A stretch of 44,845 nt of DNA from Heterotrichella gracilis. Lineage: Eukaryota; Sar; Xanthophyceae; Tribonematales; Xanthonemataceae. Position numbers and translations under genes: made by a program. Under the pieces are notes generated by a model that had not been told where the DNA came from, did no database searches, and worked only from the letters and a program-made list of their open reading frames with translations. The DNA lies in NCBI GenBank assembly GCA_032358255.1, contig JAULBX010026696.1, positions 1 through 44,845 on the forward strand, given 5' to 3'. Below, one piece after another: positions 33,848-44,689 of this stretch. Position 1 is the stretch's first letter. Every line of letters begins with the position of its first letter.

Positions 33848-34577
33848 GGCTCAAGGAAAAGGGAACCTGGTTGAACATGGTTTCAAGAGGGGAGTGGGCA
33901 AAGGCCAAGTACAAGGTTGATGCCTGTCAGCAAACGGATAAAATAAAACATGGGTTATTTGCAGAGGGCAATATACGCGGGTGTCCAACCCAGATCGGGA
34001 GTTTGTCCCACTGCTAGTAAGTTTTGTTGGCATGCCAATGCATGCATGCATATGCACCATGTCAGATGTCGGCCAGTCTCAACTCCTACCGTACCTTTGA
34101 CGCCGGAAGCAGTATGTTGGTCTCAATGAAAGTTGTTAGCAGCTTTCATTACTCAGCCTATGCTGGCTACTCGGTGGTGCAGTCTACAGCCTGTAGATAC
34201 TATGCTGCCGTTCCTTCCTCAACGAAGCAATGCTTGCAACAGTTACTGCCACGGTCCCACGGACAGGAAGCAGCAAGCAAAGTGTTGTCTATGAGGTTCT
34301 TTGCAAGCGGTGGTGGATCGCTCAAGCTTTTGTATACATCTAGATGCCCAGCCGGGTTCCTGCCCGTTTCTGTCCTTACCGCACTTCAAAAGTTGGGCAC
34401 CCACTGAGTTGCCAAAGGCTTTTGAACCTGCAGAAGTTGCACCCTGCGGCTTACAATTGCGCCACGCTTGCCGTCGATGTAACACATATCCACGTTTTGG
34501 TATACCAAAAGATGTTTCTCTGAACACAGCGTGAGACTTCTCTGGCGTCGGCCGTCGTGGGTTAATTATTTACCAAG
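33848..34577. promoter_or_regulatory. Divergent intergenic region, ABRACL (-) and CCT6 (+)
   Basis: 730 bp between the two start codons, so probably a bidirectional promoter. It contains an ATGCATGCATGCATATGCA palindromic run near 34038. I see no clear TATA element adjacent to either gene and no third gene. Confidence 0.5.
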
Positions 34578-37500
34578 ATGGGGTCCGTTCGAACTCTCAA
34601 CCCCAAGGCTGAGGTCATGGGCAGGAATGCAGCCCTGTTCATGAACATCAACGCCGCTAAGGGGCTTCTGGATGTCATGAAGACCAACCTGGGACCCAAA
34701 GGGACCATCAAGATGCTCGTGGGTGGCGCAGGAGGTGAGACAGCATCGGCAAATGTATGGATGCCAACCGTTTGGTATTGGTGGCTGACCCGCCACTGTG
34801 CTTGCTCACAGATCTGAAGCTGACAAAAGACGGAAACGTGCTGCTGCGTGAGATGCAAATACAAAACCCAACGGCGGTCATGATTGCCCGGACAGCAGTG
34901 GCCCAAGACGATGTCACCGGGTGCGTGTTCACAGCACACCCGCCTTGCAACACAAGCCCGTGGGTGGCAGCAAACAACACATAAATTGTAACGAGTTCAT
35001 TTTCTGCTTTCGTGGGCTGTGTTGAGTGCTGAAGCTGGGTTGGCACCATATGCATGCAGGGACGGCACCACATCCACCGTCATCTTCATCGGCGAGCTGA
35101 TGAAGCAGGCGGAGCGGTACCTGGGCGAGGGCCTGCACCCGCGCATCGTTGTGGAGGTGGGTACCACCGTGGCCACCGCCGCATCCCATTTGAAAAGAAA
35201 AGACACATGCTGCACTGGTGATCAGCTGACATGCCTGTTCAGATGACACCATGGCTCAATGCATATGCACAGCCTCTCACTGCCTCAACTATATTCTTAT
35301 CCACCTCGGTGCAATAATCCCTATGATTAAATAGTGTAGAGTCTCTATCTCAAGGTTTGAGTGTATCCAATGCGGTGGTGCCATGCAGGGCTTTGAGGCA
35401 GCCAAGAAAGCCACGCTGGCGTTCATCGAAACCTTCAAGGTCACCGTGGACCCCTTGGATAGGGAGGTCCTGCAGTGCGTGGCCCGCACAGCCCTGCGCA
35501 CCAAGCTGTACGAGAACCTGGCTGACCAGCTGACTGACATCGTGGTGGACGCGGTGCTCACCATCAGGCAGCCGGAGGAGCCAATTGACCTGTTCATGGT
35601 AGGTTGTGATGCACGCGCTCGCGCATCGGCCTTGCCGCCCAAACACAGCAAACACCCGCTGCACATGTCGTACCCTGTGCACGCACTGCGCTCTCCCTGG
35701 CGCCGCCCGCAGGGTTTGGGGCCCAAAAACCCTAAACCCTGCACATCTCCCTGCACTCCGCCACCTCCCACCACTTCACCACAAACCCCCACCCCCCAGG
35801 TTGAGATCATGCACATGAAGCACAAGCTTGACACACGCCTCATACGCGGCCTGGTGCTCGACCACGCCTCGCGCCACCGCCACTTGCCTCACCGCCCACA
35901 TAACCTGAACCACAAAACCCTGCACACCTCCCTGTCACCCTCACCTTCCTCCCAACACCCCCCCAACCTGGCCCACCCCCCAGGTTGAGATCATGCACAT
36001 GAAACACAAGCTGGACAAGGACACCCGCCTCATCCGGGGGCTGGTGCTCGACCACGGCTCGCGCCACCCAGATATGCCTCGCCGCATGGAGAACTGCTTC
36101 ATCCTGACCTGCAACATTGGGCTGGAATACGAAAAGAGCGAGGTGAACAGCGGGTTCTTCTACAGCAGCGCAGACCAAAGGGAGAAGCTGGTGGCGGCGG
36201 AGCGGCGGGTGGTGGACGAGAAGGTGCAGCGGGTGATTGAGCTCAAGCGCAAGGTGAGGGGTTGTAAGAAAACATGGGACCTTGGAGGGAGGCGGTAGCG
36301 GCGGAGAGAGGGGCGCACATAGTGGGCACAGGGGGCTGGGTAACGGATGACATGGTGCAGCGGCATTTATCATCAACCCCGGCAGCAACCTGATGCGATA
36401 TATAAAGTGTCACTCACAGCCTGCCCCTTGAAGGGCACGATAAGTAAGGAGGGGAGGTTAGCGAAGAGAAGTGCCTTGCCCTATTGTCCAGAGTGTCCCC
36501 TGCCACAGCCCATGCAAGGCTGGCTGATTCCCTTACCGGATCTCATCTCATGCCGGGCCAGCCCACCATCACACAATGGGAATGCTTGCAACTGACGTGC
36601 AATTTACGTGTGCTGGACAGGAGTGCGCGGCGTGTGGCTTCTGTCGGTGGATGCATCCCTCCGAGTACACGCATGGTACTGTAACTGTATTTGCAACTGA
36701 GTAACCATCTACCTACAGGTCTGCGACACGCCAGAGAAGTCCTTCGTTGTGATTAACCAGAAGGGGATCGACCCGCTGTCACTGGACCTGCTGGCCAAGG
36801 AGGGTATCCTGGGGCTGAGGCGGGCCAAGCGGCGCAACATGGAGCGGCTCACGCTGGCCTGCGGGGGCTTTGCAATCAACTCGGTGAGCGGCTGGTGGTG
36901 GTGCGAGGTTGCTGTGGGGATGAGTTGGGTTGTGCATGGCACATTATTTTCCACCATGTGCTGCTGCACAGAGTTACATCCCCTTGACATCATGCTGCAT
37001 GGGGATGCAGCACATGAACATGGGCACAAACCAACACATGGCATGGGGGCGCAAACCACATCCAGTGGCACAACCAGTGCCTTGCGCCTTTGCAAAACAA
37101 CAGCACCCCTCAATGATAAGGAGTCCGCTAATATAACACACAGTGCGGAAGCATGAGTGAATTCAAGCCCACTTTCTGATACACCTTTCCCAATCCCCAG
37201 GTGGAGGAGCTGGTCCCCGAGTGCCTAGGGTACGCCGGGCTTGTGTACGAGCACACCCTAGGGGAGGAGAAGTACACATTTGTGGAGGACGTCAAGAACC
37301 CCCAGTCATGCACAATCCTTATCAAGGTGAGCCACTGGGGATGGAAGTGGTTCCCAGGGGGTTTGGGAGGCATGCTCGGCGATGGCGAACCCTAGAGGGT
37401 TTATGGAGAAGTGGCTTGGGCCACATGCATGTGGCTATGATCTTGCGAATGTGTGGCTGCCATAGTTGTATATATGCATTGGGGCCCTACACTGCCCCAC

Positions 37501-38346
37501 CACTATGCCCTACACTGCCAGGCCACACCCTTACCCCACACCACACCACCTCCCAGGGCCCCAACGACCACACCATCGCCCAAATAAAGGACGCCGTGCG
37601 CGACGGCCTGCGCGCGGTGGCCAACACCATCAACGACGGGGCGGTGATGCCTGGGGCGGGCGCCTTTGAGATCGCAGCCGCGCACCACCTGCGCGAGGTG
37701 ACCAAGAAGGGTGTGGAGGGGAGGGCCAAGCTGGGGGTGGAGGCCTTTGCTGAGGCGCTGCTGGCTGTGCCCAAGGTCCTGGCCGAGAACTCGGGATACG
37801 ATGCGCAGGATGTGCTCATCACGCTGCAGGTGGGTGTGGGTTGGATGTGTGGGTGCAGGGCGAGTTTATATCCGGTATTGGCTTTGGTTTGGGGTTAGAT
37901 TTCGCTGTGCAGGGCATGATGCGCAGGATGTGCTCGCCTTGCTGCAGGAGGGGTGAAGTGTTTGGTGGCGTGGTTTTGGCTGCAAGGGGTAGGGTTTAGG
38001 GCGTAGGGTAAGCTGCTCACCACGCGTGTCCTGACAGGACTTAGGGGTGTAAGGTCCCGCTTAGCCTCATCCTAGTCCCTTGCCTTCATTGAAGGAGACC
38101 TTTCAATTCCCCCTCTTTTCAAATTCTCCCCCTTTTGCCCCCTTGTAGGAGGAGCACGAGAAGGGCAATACAGTGGGGCTGGACATCTCCACAGGGGAGG
38201 CGCTGGACCCCTCCCTCTCAGGCATTTATGACAACTACCTGGTCAAGCGCCAGATCATCCAATCGGCGCCCATCATCGCCTCGCAGCTGCTGCTGGTGGA
38301 TGAGGTCATCCGCGCGGGGATCAACATGCGCAAGGCGGCCGGATGA
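34578..38346 (+). CDS. CCT6: Chaperonin-containing TCP-1 subunit zeta
   Basis: Exons: 34578-34734, 34812-34920, 35060-35156, 35389-35598, 35984-36253, 36719-36883, 37201-37326, 37557-37829, 38149-38346; all phases join, 534 residues, the usual CCT6 length. The protein opens with [20 protein letters not shown]. It has the group II chaperonin nucleotide motifs TNLGPKGT (about 40), GDGTT across the exon 2/3 junction (about 90), and GAGAFE in the exon 8 segment [12 protein letters not shown]. Zeta-like stretches include KAERR-type helix [58 protein letters not shown] and [17 protein letters not shown]6 is one of eight subunits of the cytosolic double-ring chaperonin that folds actin and tubulin. 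Introns 4 and 8 and the 3' flank contain partial copies of adjacent exon sequence. Confidence 0.96.
35793..35905 (+). repeat. Intronic partial copy of CCT6 exon 5 start
   Basis: From 35800, after an intact CCCCCCAG acceptor, about 100 bp resembles the exon 5 start at 35984 ([11 protein letters not shown] and [10 protein letters not shown]). One codon pair is missing, and most differences fall at third codon positions. The offset of 184 bp is not a multiple of three. Confidence 0.9.
37912..37957 (+). repeat. Intronic partial copy of CCT6 exon 8 donor edge
   Basis: GATGCGCAGGATGTGCTCGC then CTTGCTGCAGGAGG resembles the exon 8 end at 37800-37835 (GATGCGCAGGATGTGCTCAT then CACGCTGCAGGTGG). The copied donor GT has changed to GA. 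Confidence 0.85.
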
Positions 38347-38469
38347 GAACCGGGAAAGCACTGATGGTTGCTTGGGGCTGAGGGCTGGGAAACCATTTAA
38401 TTAATCGGCACTGACCATCCCCGGGGCTGATACTGGAATGTCATGCGACTTGCGCGGATGTTGCCTGGC

Positions 38470-38525
38470 AGATGGTGCTGGTGGATGGGGCCATGCGTGC
38501 GGGGATCATGCACAAGGTGGAGCGC
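38470..38525 (+). pseudogene. Decayed copy of the CCT6 last-exon end
   Basis: GATGGTGCTGGTGGATGGGG and GCGGGGATCATGCACAAGG resemble the last CCT6 codons ([17 protein letters not shown], 38285-38337). The segment sits about 125 bp after the real stop, outside the gene as predicted here. Confidence 0.75.
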
Positions 38526-39221
38526 CGAGGGCGGGAAAACCCTACCATGGGGTGTGCGGCGTCGGGGCAGGGGGCAGGGAAATTGTTGACAATCGTGCAG
38601 TGTTGATGAGTCCCATTGCCTGGATGGGGAAACTACCCTGTATTGAGGCGCCGCGCGGCAAACCATATGACCTATGACGCTAATGTGTTGTCACACCATG
38701 GTTGGCTGGTGGGATATTGTTGACGCAGCCTGCTGACATGTAAATGTAATATGGTGTTACCCTCTGAGTCAGACTGCCATGACAACATTAATTTGTTACG
38801 TATTGAATATAAACATTTGGCCTACAGTGTGGATCGCGCACGGTGTGTGAGTCAGACGTAAAGGCGTCTGTTCACTGACTAGGTCATGATTGGCTGCTCG
38901 AAGGCTTCACGCCCACATGGCAGGTTGTGAACGACCCTGGGCAGCTTGTAACATTTGGTAATACCATACTGTGCCCAAACCACATGCCTTTGCAACTGCA
39001 CTCAGACTGCGTTCAATGACTGCGTTCAATTAAAGGCTTTGCCAGAATATATTATTGACCGCCACTGTGACTGTGGCAATGCCATGTATGGATGTAGCGT
39101 AATTTGTGGACAACGGTTGGTCTCAGCAACTGCTAACACTCAACTTCAGTGGCTACCATGCGTGGCTGCGCAGTCCGCCTAACTTCTGGTGAAACTATGC
39201 TGATTCATTGACGTCATTCAG

Positions 39222-39490
39222 CGGATTCATTCAAGTTGTTCAATCGATTGGCTTGGAAAATAATCACATACGGATCCACAGGAAATCTCCTTGCTATATA
39301 ATTCATTTGCCCGTAATCAACGAGCCCAGGCATATGGGAATGATTGGCTGATGTGCTACCTCCTGGCGCCAATTAGACCAGGCCTAGGTGCACTGGTTAT
39401 TAAAAACTGCAAAGGGTAAGCAGATCAACACAGATTCGTTCGGGTTGTTAAATAAATTGGCTTGAGGAATTGTCGTCATACGGATCCACG
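39222..39490. repeat. Diverged direct repeat, about 60 bp units
   Basis: Two segments about 208 bp apart share GATTC(A/G)TTC, GTTGTT, TTGGCTTG and end in CATACGGATCCAC. They could be remnants of a dispersed or mobile element; no target-site duplication or terminal inverted repeat is visible. Confidence 0.65.
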
Positions 39491-40054
39491 CATCCCTCAT
39501 AGGCTTGCGGCAGCAGGAGGAAGGCGCAACAGAAACAAAACAACATGCCATCTATCTGTGTAAAACTGCCCGCGCGAAAAAAGGTCAGATTCTGTGTAGG
39601 TAAAAATAGAAAACAATAAAATGGCATAGCCATGCATCACGTCACAACTCACTGCAAATGGCTTACCAATTCCCCGCCACGCTCAATTGGTACATGGAAT
39701 GATCATGGGCAATGGCAACGAGCGCTGGCGTTGCGCTATGCCTGCTGCCACACTGCGCCATATGATCAGGCTGACACGCTGATGGTGAACTGGATGGCAA
39801 CCTGCTGCCCTGCCCTGCCACCGGCGGTGTGTTCAACCTTGGCCACCCCCTCCTCCACCCCACCCCGCGGGACTTTCTGGCTGCCCACGTAGCCCGTCAG
39901 GCACCTGGCGTAGCACCGCAATGCCACCCAGCGCCCCTTGACCACCCGGCGCCAGGCGCTGCCCCTCCCCTTCCCTGCGTCACCGCGCACCCCTTTCCCC
40001 TTGCCAACGTCCACCTGCGCATCAGGCTCTGCTGACGTGGCATAAGCTGTGTGG

Positions 40055-42390
40055 TCAGCAAGCACCAGTGCCAGTGGCATGTGGCTGACCCTCCCCTGCG
40101 GATGCGTCGTCGGTGCGGCTCTCCCCCTGGTCCCTGATGCGCGCTGTGGTTTCTTGCGCTGCTTCTTGCGTGACAAGGGGCTCCATGCCCGTCATGATGG
40201 GGACTTCATCCCCCAGGCTCCACGCAGGCCGCACAGTGACAGCTTCCTGGGAAGCGCCCTGGATGCCCCCTGATGGCTCGCTGCCACCAGCGGGTGCGGT
40301 TACCTCCTCCAGCGCCTCCCCTGCCTGCTGCGCCCCTTGTAGGTCAGGCAGAAGGCAAGCGGGTGCCTGGGTAGCCAGCATGTCCTGTGCTGCTGCGCTG
40401 CAGGCTGCATGGCCGGTGCTGGGGATCCCCAAGCACAGCGCAGCAACAGCATTGGTGGGCGCCTGCGGGAGCGAGGGGTAGATGGTGGGGTCAGCTGGGG
40501 AAACTGGGCCATGCGCATGGTGGTGGGTGGCAAAGGGGAGGGCACCCACCTGCAGCACAGGGAGATAAATCAGGGTAATAATACTCCATATGAAGTCACA
40601 TACATTTCGCTGAGGACAAGTACTATTGTGGGAGGCAAACGCATCAGAGCATCAATGGTGCAGCGCAGGACAACAGGGGCACGCGTTTGTACCTGCTGCG
40701 TAGGCACCACCAGGCAGTCCATCCTCCCCTCCTCCACCTGCGCCGCCTCCCCCGCTTGGACCTCCACGGCCTGCTGCGCCTGCTGCAAGTCAGACGCGCT
40801 CTCAGCCGGTGCCTCGGCAGCAAACAGGGCGTCTCCCGCCACCCTGCAAGCTGATTGGCCCAGGCTCTGGCTATTTGCCAGGCATTGCTCCAGGTGTTGC
40901 ACCTGCGGGATGGGGGGGAAGCGTGTTCAGCGTTTACGGGTCGGGGAGAAGCGTGTGGTTAGTACTCCTGTTTGTGCACCTTGCAGAACGTCGTGCGGGT
41001 GGTGGGGGAAGGGACACACCCGAGACCTGCAGACTACCACAAAGCATTGATAACACCTGAACGCAAGCATGCATCACAAGGGTATCAGGGTTAGGGTTTG
41101 GAGTTTTGTACGCAAGCGCCAAGGGTTGCCCTCCCACTCGCCTGCGCCTCCAGGTCCGCCTTCTCCCCCCGCAACACCGCCACCTCCTGCTGGTGTTGGA
41201 GCAGTGCGTCAGTCCGGTCCTGCACCTGGCCCTGCACCTGCTCCTCCAGCATGTTGGCGCGCTGGAGGGCGGTGCAGGCAGTGGCCTGCAGCTCCTGCGG
41301 GGCGGGAGAGAAGCGAGTGTGAGTGCTGCGTGTTGGGCTCCTTTGAAGAACGTGCACGTGGTGCAGGGTGGTTGGGGAAATACCACAATACTGGTAGAGA
41401 ACAGTGGCGCACTGGATAGCAGGTCAACCCAACCTTGGTCATACGTGACTGCACACCAGTTTGCATCACAAAGGCAGTGTCAACAAAGTCTGGGTCAAGA
41501 GACAAACATGGAACGATGGAAACATGCACAGCAGACAGATACCTGGCAGCGGTGACACCAATTGCAAAACACAGCAAAGCAAAGCAAAGCAAAGCAGGTG
41601 TCTAGAACCAACGAGTATGCCCAAGCTGGTCACATATGCATGCATGTGTCGTTGTGCCAGGAGGCAAGCTTTGCCCGTCACTCACCCTGTTATCCCGGAG
41701 CAACCTCTCGCTCATCTCCCGCTGCTGCAGCTGGGCGGCAAGGGCGGACTGCAGCTGCTCCTGCAGAGACCCCAGCTGATGCTTCAGCGACTGCACTTGC
41801 TCCTGCTGCGCGTTGTTGCACTGGTATGCCTGGAGGGAGTAGTCGGGCAGCTCGTCCTTGTCCTGCTTGGTGGTTGCAAGGTCTGCTTGAGCGCCCTCCA
41901 GGGCGAGCTGCAGTGCCGAGAGGCGGGCGGTGGCGTCCATCAGCTGCCCTTCCAGCGATTGGGCGTAGGTGGCGACTGCGAGGCATTCCTGCCCAGCCCT
42001 GTAGCCGTACTCGTGCAGTCCAAGGTTAGTCTGGTAGGCGACGTCCAGTGCACCCTGGAGGTGGTTAACAAACGACTGGGTGACGCCCAGTTGCTCTTGT
42101 AGACGCACGTTCAGGGTGTCCGTGCCCTGGAGCGTCTCAAACGCAGCCCGTGGCGAAGGAAGTTGGGTCAGAAAAGGGCGAATAGCTTGAGGACACTGTA
42201 GAGCCCCAGCTTACAGTTTGGGGAGACAGAGAGCTCGTGGAAGGAAGGATCAAGTTACCTGAAGGTGTTGCAAGACACACTTTGTGTCACAACATGCATG
42301 CATGCATCGGCGTGATCCAAGTGAAGGCAAGGAGATTGCCGACAATAGAACCCTTACCTTCACGTCTGATACTGGCACAAGTACTTCCAT
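40055..42390 (-). CDS. Unrecognised coiled-coil protein, 5 exons
   Basis: Exons in transcript order: 42358-42390, 41686-42195, 41142-41294, 40693-40902, 40055-40462; all phase 0, about 437 residues. The ATG at 42390 begins MEVLVPVSDVK. The upstream in-frame extension has only a TTG start, so an additional 5' exon cannot be excluded. Exons 2 and 3 are rich in heptad-like Leu/Gln/Glu/Ala (NVRLQEQLGV, QLMDATARLSALQLALEGAQ, QVQSLKHQLGSLQEQLQSAL, ANMLEEQVQG), predicting long coiled coils. Exons 4-5 are Ala/Gln/Glu-rich and likely disordered. Exon 3 appears to end at a GC donor (CAG/GCGAGT); a GTACAA donor ten codons later is a phase-compatible alternative. No domain or family is recognised; a structural or scaffold role is only a guess. 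The C-terminal end is uncertain because another frame is also open at 39766-40176. Confidence 0.6.
41574..41596. repeat. (AAAGC)n short tandem repeat in an intron
   Basis: Four to five AAAGC units lie in the intron between exons 2 and 3 of the coiled-coil gene. Confidence 0.85.
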
Positions 42391-44128
42391 GGCGGTGAGC
42401 TGTTCTACTGTCACCGCCGGGCGACTGAAACTGGCAAGCTGGGTTTCAAACGTGTGTGGCGCTTGGCAATGCAGCCAAAGCCAACCTACTACGAGACAAC
42501 CACCCAACAAGCAAGGACGGGTTTGACGAAGAATACGTCTGGAAAGAAAGCTCTTAAAACCAGTCCCACACGCCGCACGCAGCTAGCTGTGCGATGGGTC
42601 AAAGGTGGACCCGGCAGCAATGGCACCTGCAAAGGTGTGTACGGCAGAGCGTGCAACAGAACGTGAAACAACCACCCAGAAGCAGATGAGGACTTCAACG
42701 AAGATCACAAACGTGCGTGGTGAACGAAGACTGGTTGTATACTGCTGGAACAAGAGCTTGTCGCACGCTTTTGTCGCACCTCCTGAGTGGGGGCAAAGAA
42801 ACACCTTCTCGAAGCCCATCCAAAATCGTCGTCCCCGGGAATCGTTGGCAATTTACCGTACCCTGAGAAGAAACTGTGCATTTCACCCTAAAGGGTATCC
42901 AGAACAGTAATGCAACCTTGCTGTAATATTCAATCTGCTGTAACAGACAACCAATTTGTAAAGTAGAGGCGTCCTCTTACAGTGCAGTGCGCGCTACGTG
43001 ACTGCGGTGGCCACAACCCATGGGCCACAATATTACATTACACTCTAGTGCACACATATGACCCTGTGTATGCGTCCAAAAGAAGGTTGGCATCGTAGCG
43101 ATGGCGATCGCATGTGCTATGGCTGGGCATTGGGCTACCCTCAGAGAGTACAGACTGGGGACCTAAATGCCTAGGATGTAGAAATGTCAACCATATAGGC
43201 TATATGCTGAGCTAGAACTTTATGATGACTGGGCAACGATGGTACTTCACGTAACCTGCGCATATAAATTAAGTGCTGGCAATGCCATGAGCAGCCAACC
43301 TTTGCGGGTCTGTGTAAACAAAGAAGTTGCAAAATGGCCACCAAAAAGAGTTGTCCAAAGATTTCACATTATGTCATGTTCATGCATATGCAAGACCGAG
43401 TGCTAATCTGGCTGTATTGCTGGAATGCATGTAAGTAACTAACTAACTAATGTTCATGCACGTGCACATGTCTTTCAATCTGATTCATTCGCATAGCCTG
43501 GATCCATATGGCCAGACATTTTTTCATACGGGGTCCATGCATGCATCCCTTCGATTGATCCGTCACTTGTCAAGCAAAGCCAGGTGGCTCTGCGGACACC
43601 CTCGCATGGTGCATGTAGGTACAGGCGGCCCGGCCTGCCCGGGGACCCTGCAGCCATGCATGTCGACATGCCAACGGCCCCCCCGTGGACAGGAGGACCC
43701 AAAACTCTGACCTGCGTACATGGGAAAGACTTATGTATGTAAATTAACAAGTAGATACCCACGTGGGTCAGAATGTGCTGCTATCAGGTATGAGGGAGTA
43801 GGTTGATGAGGCAGGATGGGCCAGGGCCAACCTGGTAGGTCATGCCCCCACGTTTCTGTGACAACAGTAAACATTGAGCAATCATGTATCCATTGTTACT
43901 ATTATTATCTATGTCATTGTTGATTAATTTTTTCTATTTTGTTCTTTCACCTAAGTTGTAGTAACACATTTTTTAATTGTTTGAAACCCACTTATTTTCA
44001 GTCTGCAAAGGCGGAGACTCTATGAAACATCATCACAAGCCATGCAGTCAGGCTGTGCACCACCCTTCTGTCCCAACTCCCTTGTGTGTGCCTACCGTAG
44101 TGCTCAGCAATATATCCTTGACCTCCCT
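42391..44128. other. Intergenic region between coiled-coil gene 5' end and kinase 3' end
   Basis: No supported gene in about 1.7 kb. It includes a diverged pair of about 55-bp segments (about 42490-42545 and 42662-42720) sharing CAACCACCCA and ACGAAGA. A CATGCATGCATCC palindromic run is near 43534. The region should contain the promoter of the coiled-coil gene and the kinase 3' UTR. Confidence 0.45.
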
Positions 44129-44608
44129 TCAGTGCCCCTGCCCCTGCCCCCCCTGCATGGCGGTGAGTGTGGCCACCAGGTCTCTTGCAGACGGCCTGTT
44201 CCTTGGGTGTGTGGACAGGCAGCGGTTAATGAGGGAGTCGACCTTGGAGGGGCACTCATCAGGAACCCTGGGGAAGGGGCCAACGGGGGATTGTAATGAA
44301 AAGAATAAAACTAAAAAAGATTGCACCTGACAGGTCACCTGGCGCCACATGACAGGAGCATTCTTCCTCAAGAGTGTACAGTAGAGTTCCCCCTGGGCAA
44401 AGCACATCCCCTTACAAACCCTACAATAAAGCAGCCCCCCCCTCTTCCTCCCTCACCTCCTCTTCCTGTAGTTCCCCCTGTGCGGCGAGCTGCCCGTCAC
44501 AATCTCCCACATGACCACGCCAAAGCTGAACACGTCAACCTTCTCGCTGCAGCGCCCAGCTGTCAGCACCTCGGGGGCAGTCCACGCAAAGGTGCCTAGA
44601 CCATTCAC
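44129..44608 (-). CDS. Protein kinase C-terminal part (Raf/MAPKKK-like), 5' end beyond the window
   Basis: Two exons are visible, 44457-44608 and 44129-44267, joined in phase; the gene continues past the right edge. The first encodes activation-segment to subdomain IX motifs: [11 protein letters not shown] (the APE motif), then [17 protein letters not shown]. The second encodes subdomain [22 protein letters not shown] followed by [12 protein letters not shown], and ends in a short Gly/Gln tail. The Wx[16 protein letters not shown] and CPxxxxxLIxxC patterns are typical of tyrosine-kinase-like (TKL) Ser/Thr kinases, the Raf/MAPKKK group abundant in plants and algae. Substrate and N-terminal domains cannot be seen. 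Confidence 0.88.
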
Positions 44609-44689
44609 CTGGGGCAGAAATACCTTTTATTTTATTTTTTGTAGCTTTATCGTTCACTAAAATATTACTAATACTTTTTTTGTATTTGT

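Larger units (their letters stand above)
38347..40054. other. Intergenic region between convergent CCT6 and coiled-coil gene
   Basis: No supported gene in about 1.7 kb. It holds the CCT6 3' UTR with a decayed copy of the last CCT6 coding segment (38470-38525), a tandem GACTGCGTTCAAT pair near 39007-39030, and a diverged direct repeat at about 39222-39282 and 39430-39490. The last 290 bases are open in an alternative minus-strand frame next to the coiled-coil gene stop. Confidence 0.5.

Noticed and set aside
39766..40176. 136-codon minus-strand frame overlapping the coiled-coil gene end
   Set aside because: Could be an alternative C-terminus, but no convincing donor/acceptor pair joins it to the upstream exons; kept only as an uncertainty.
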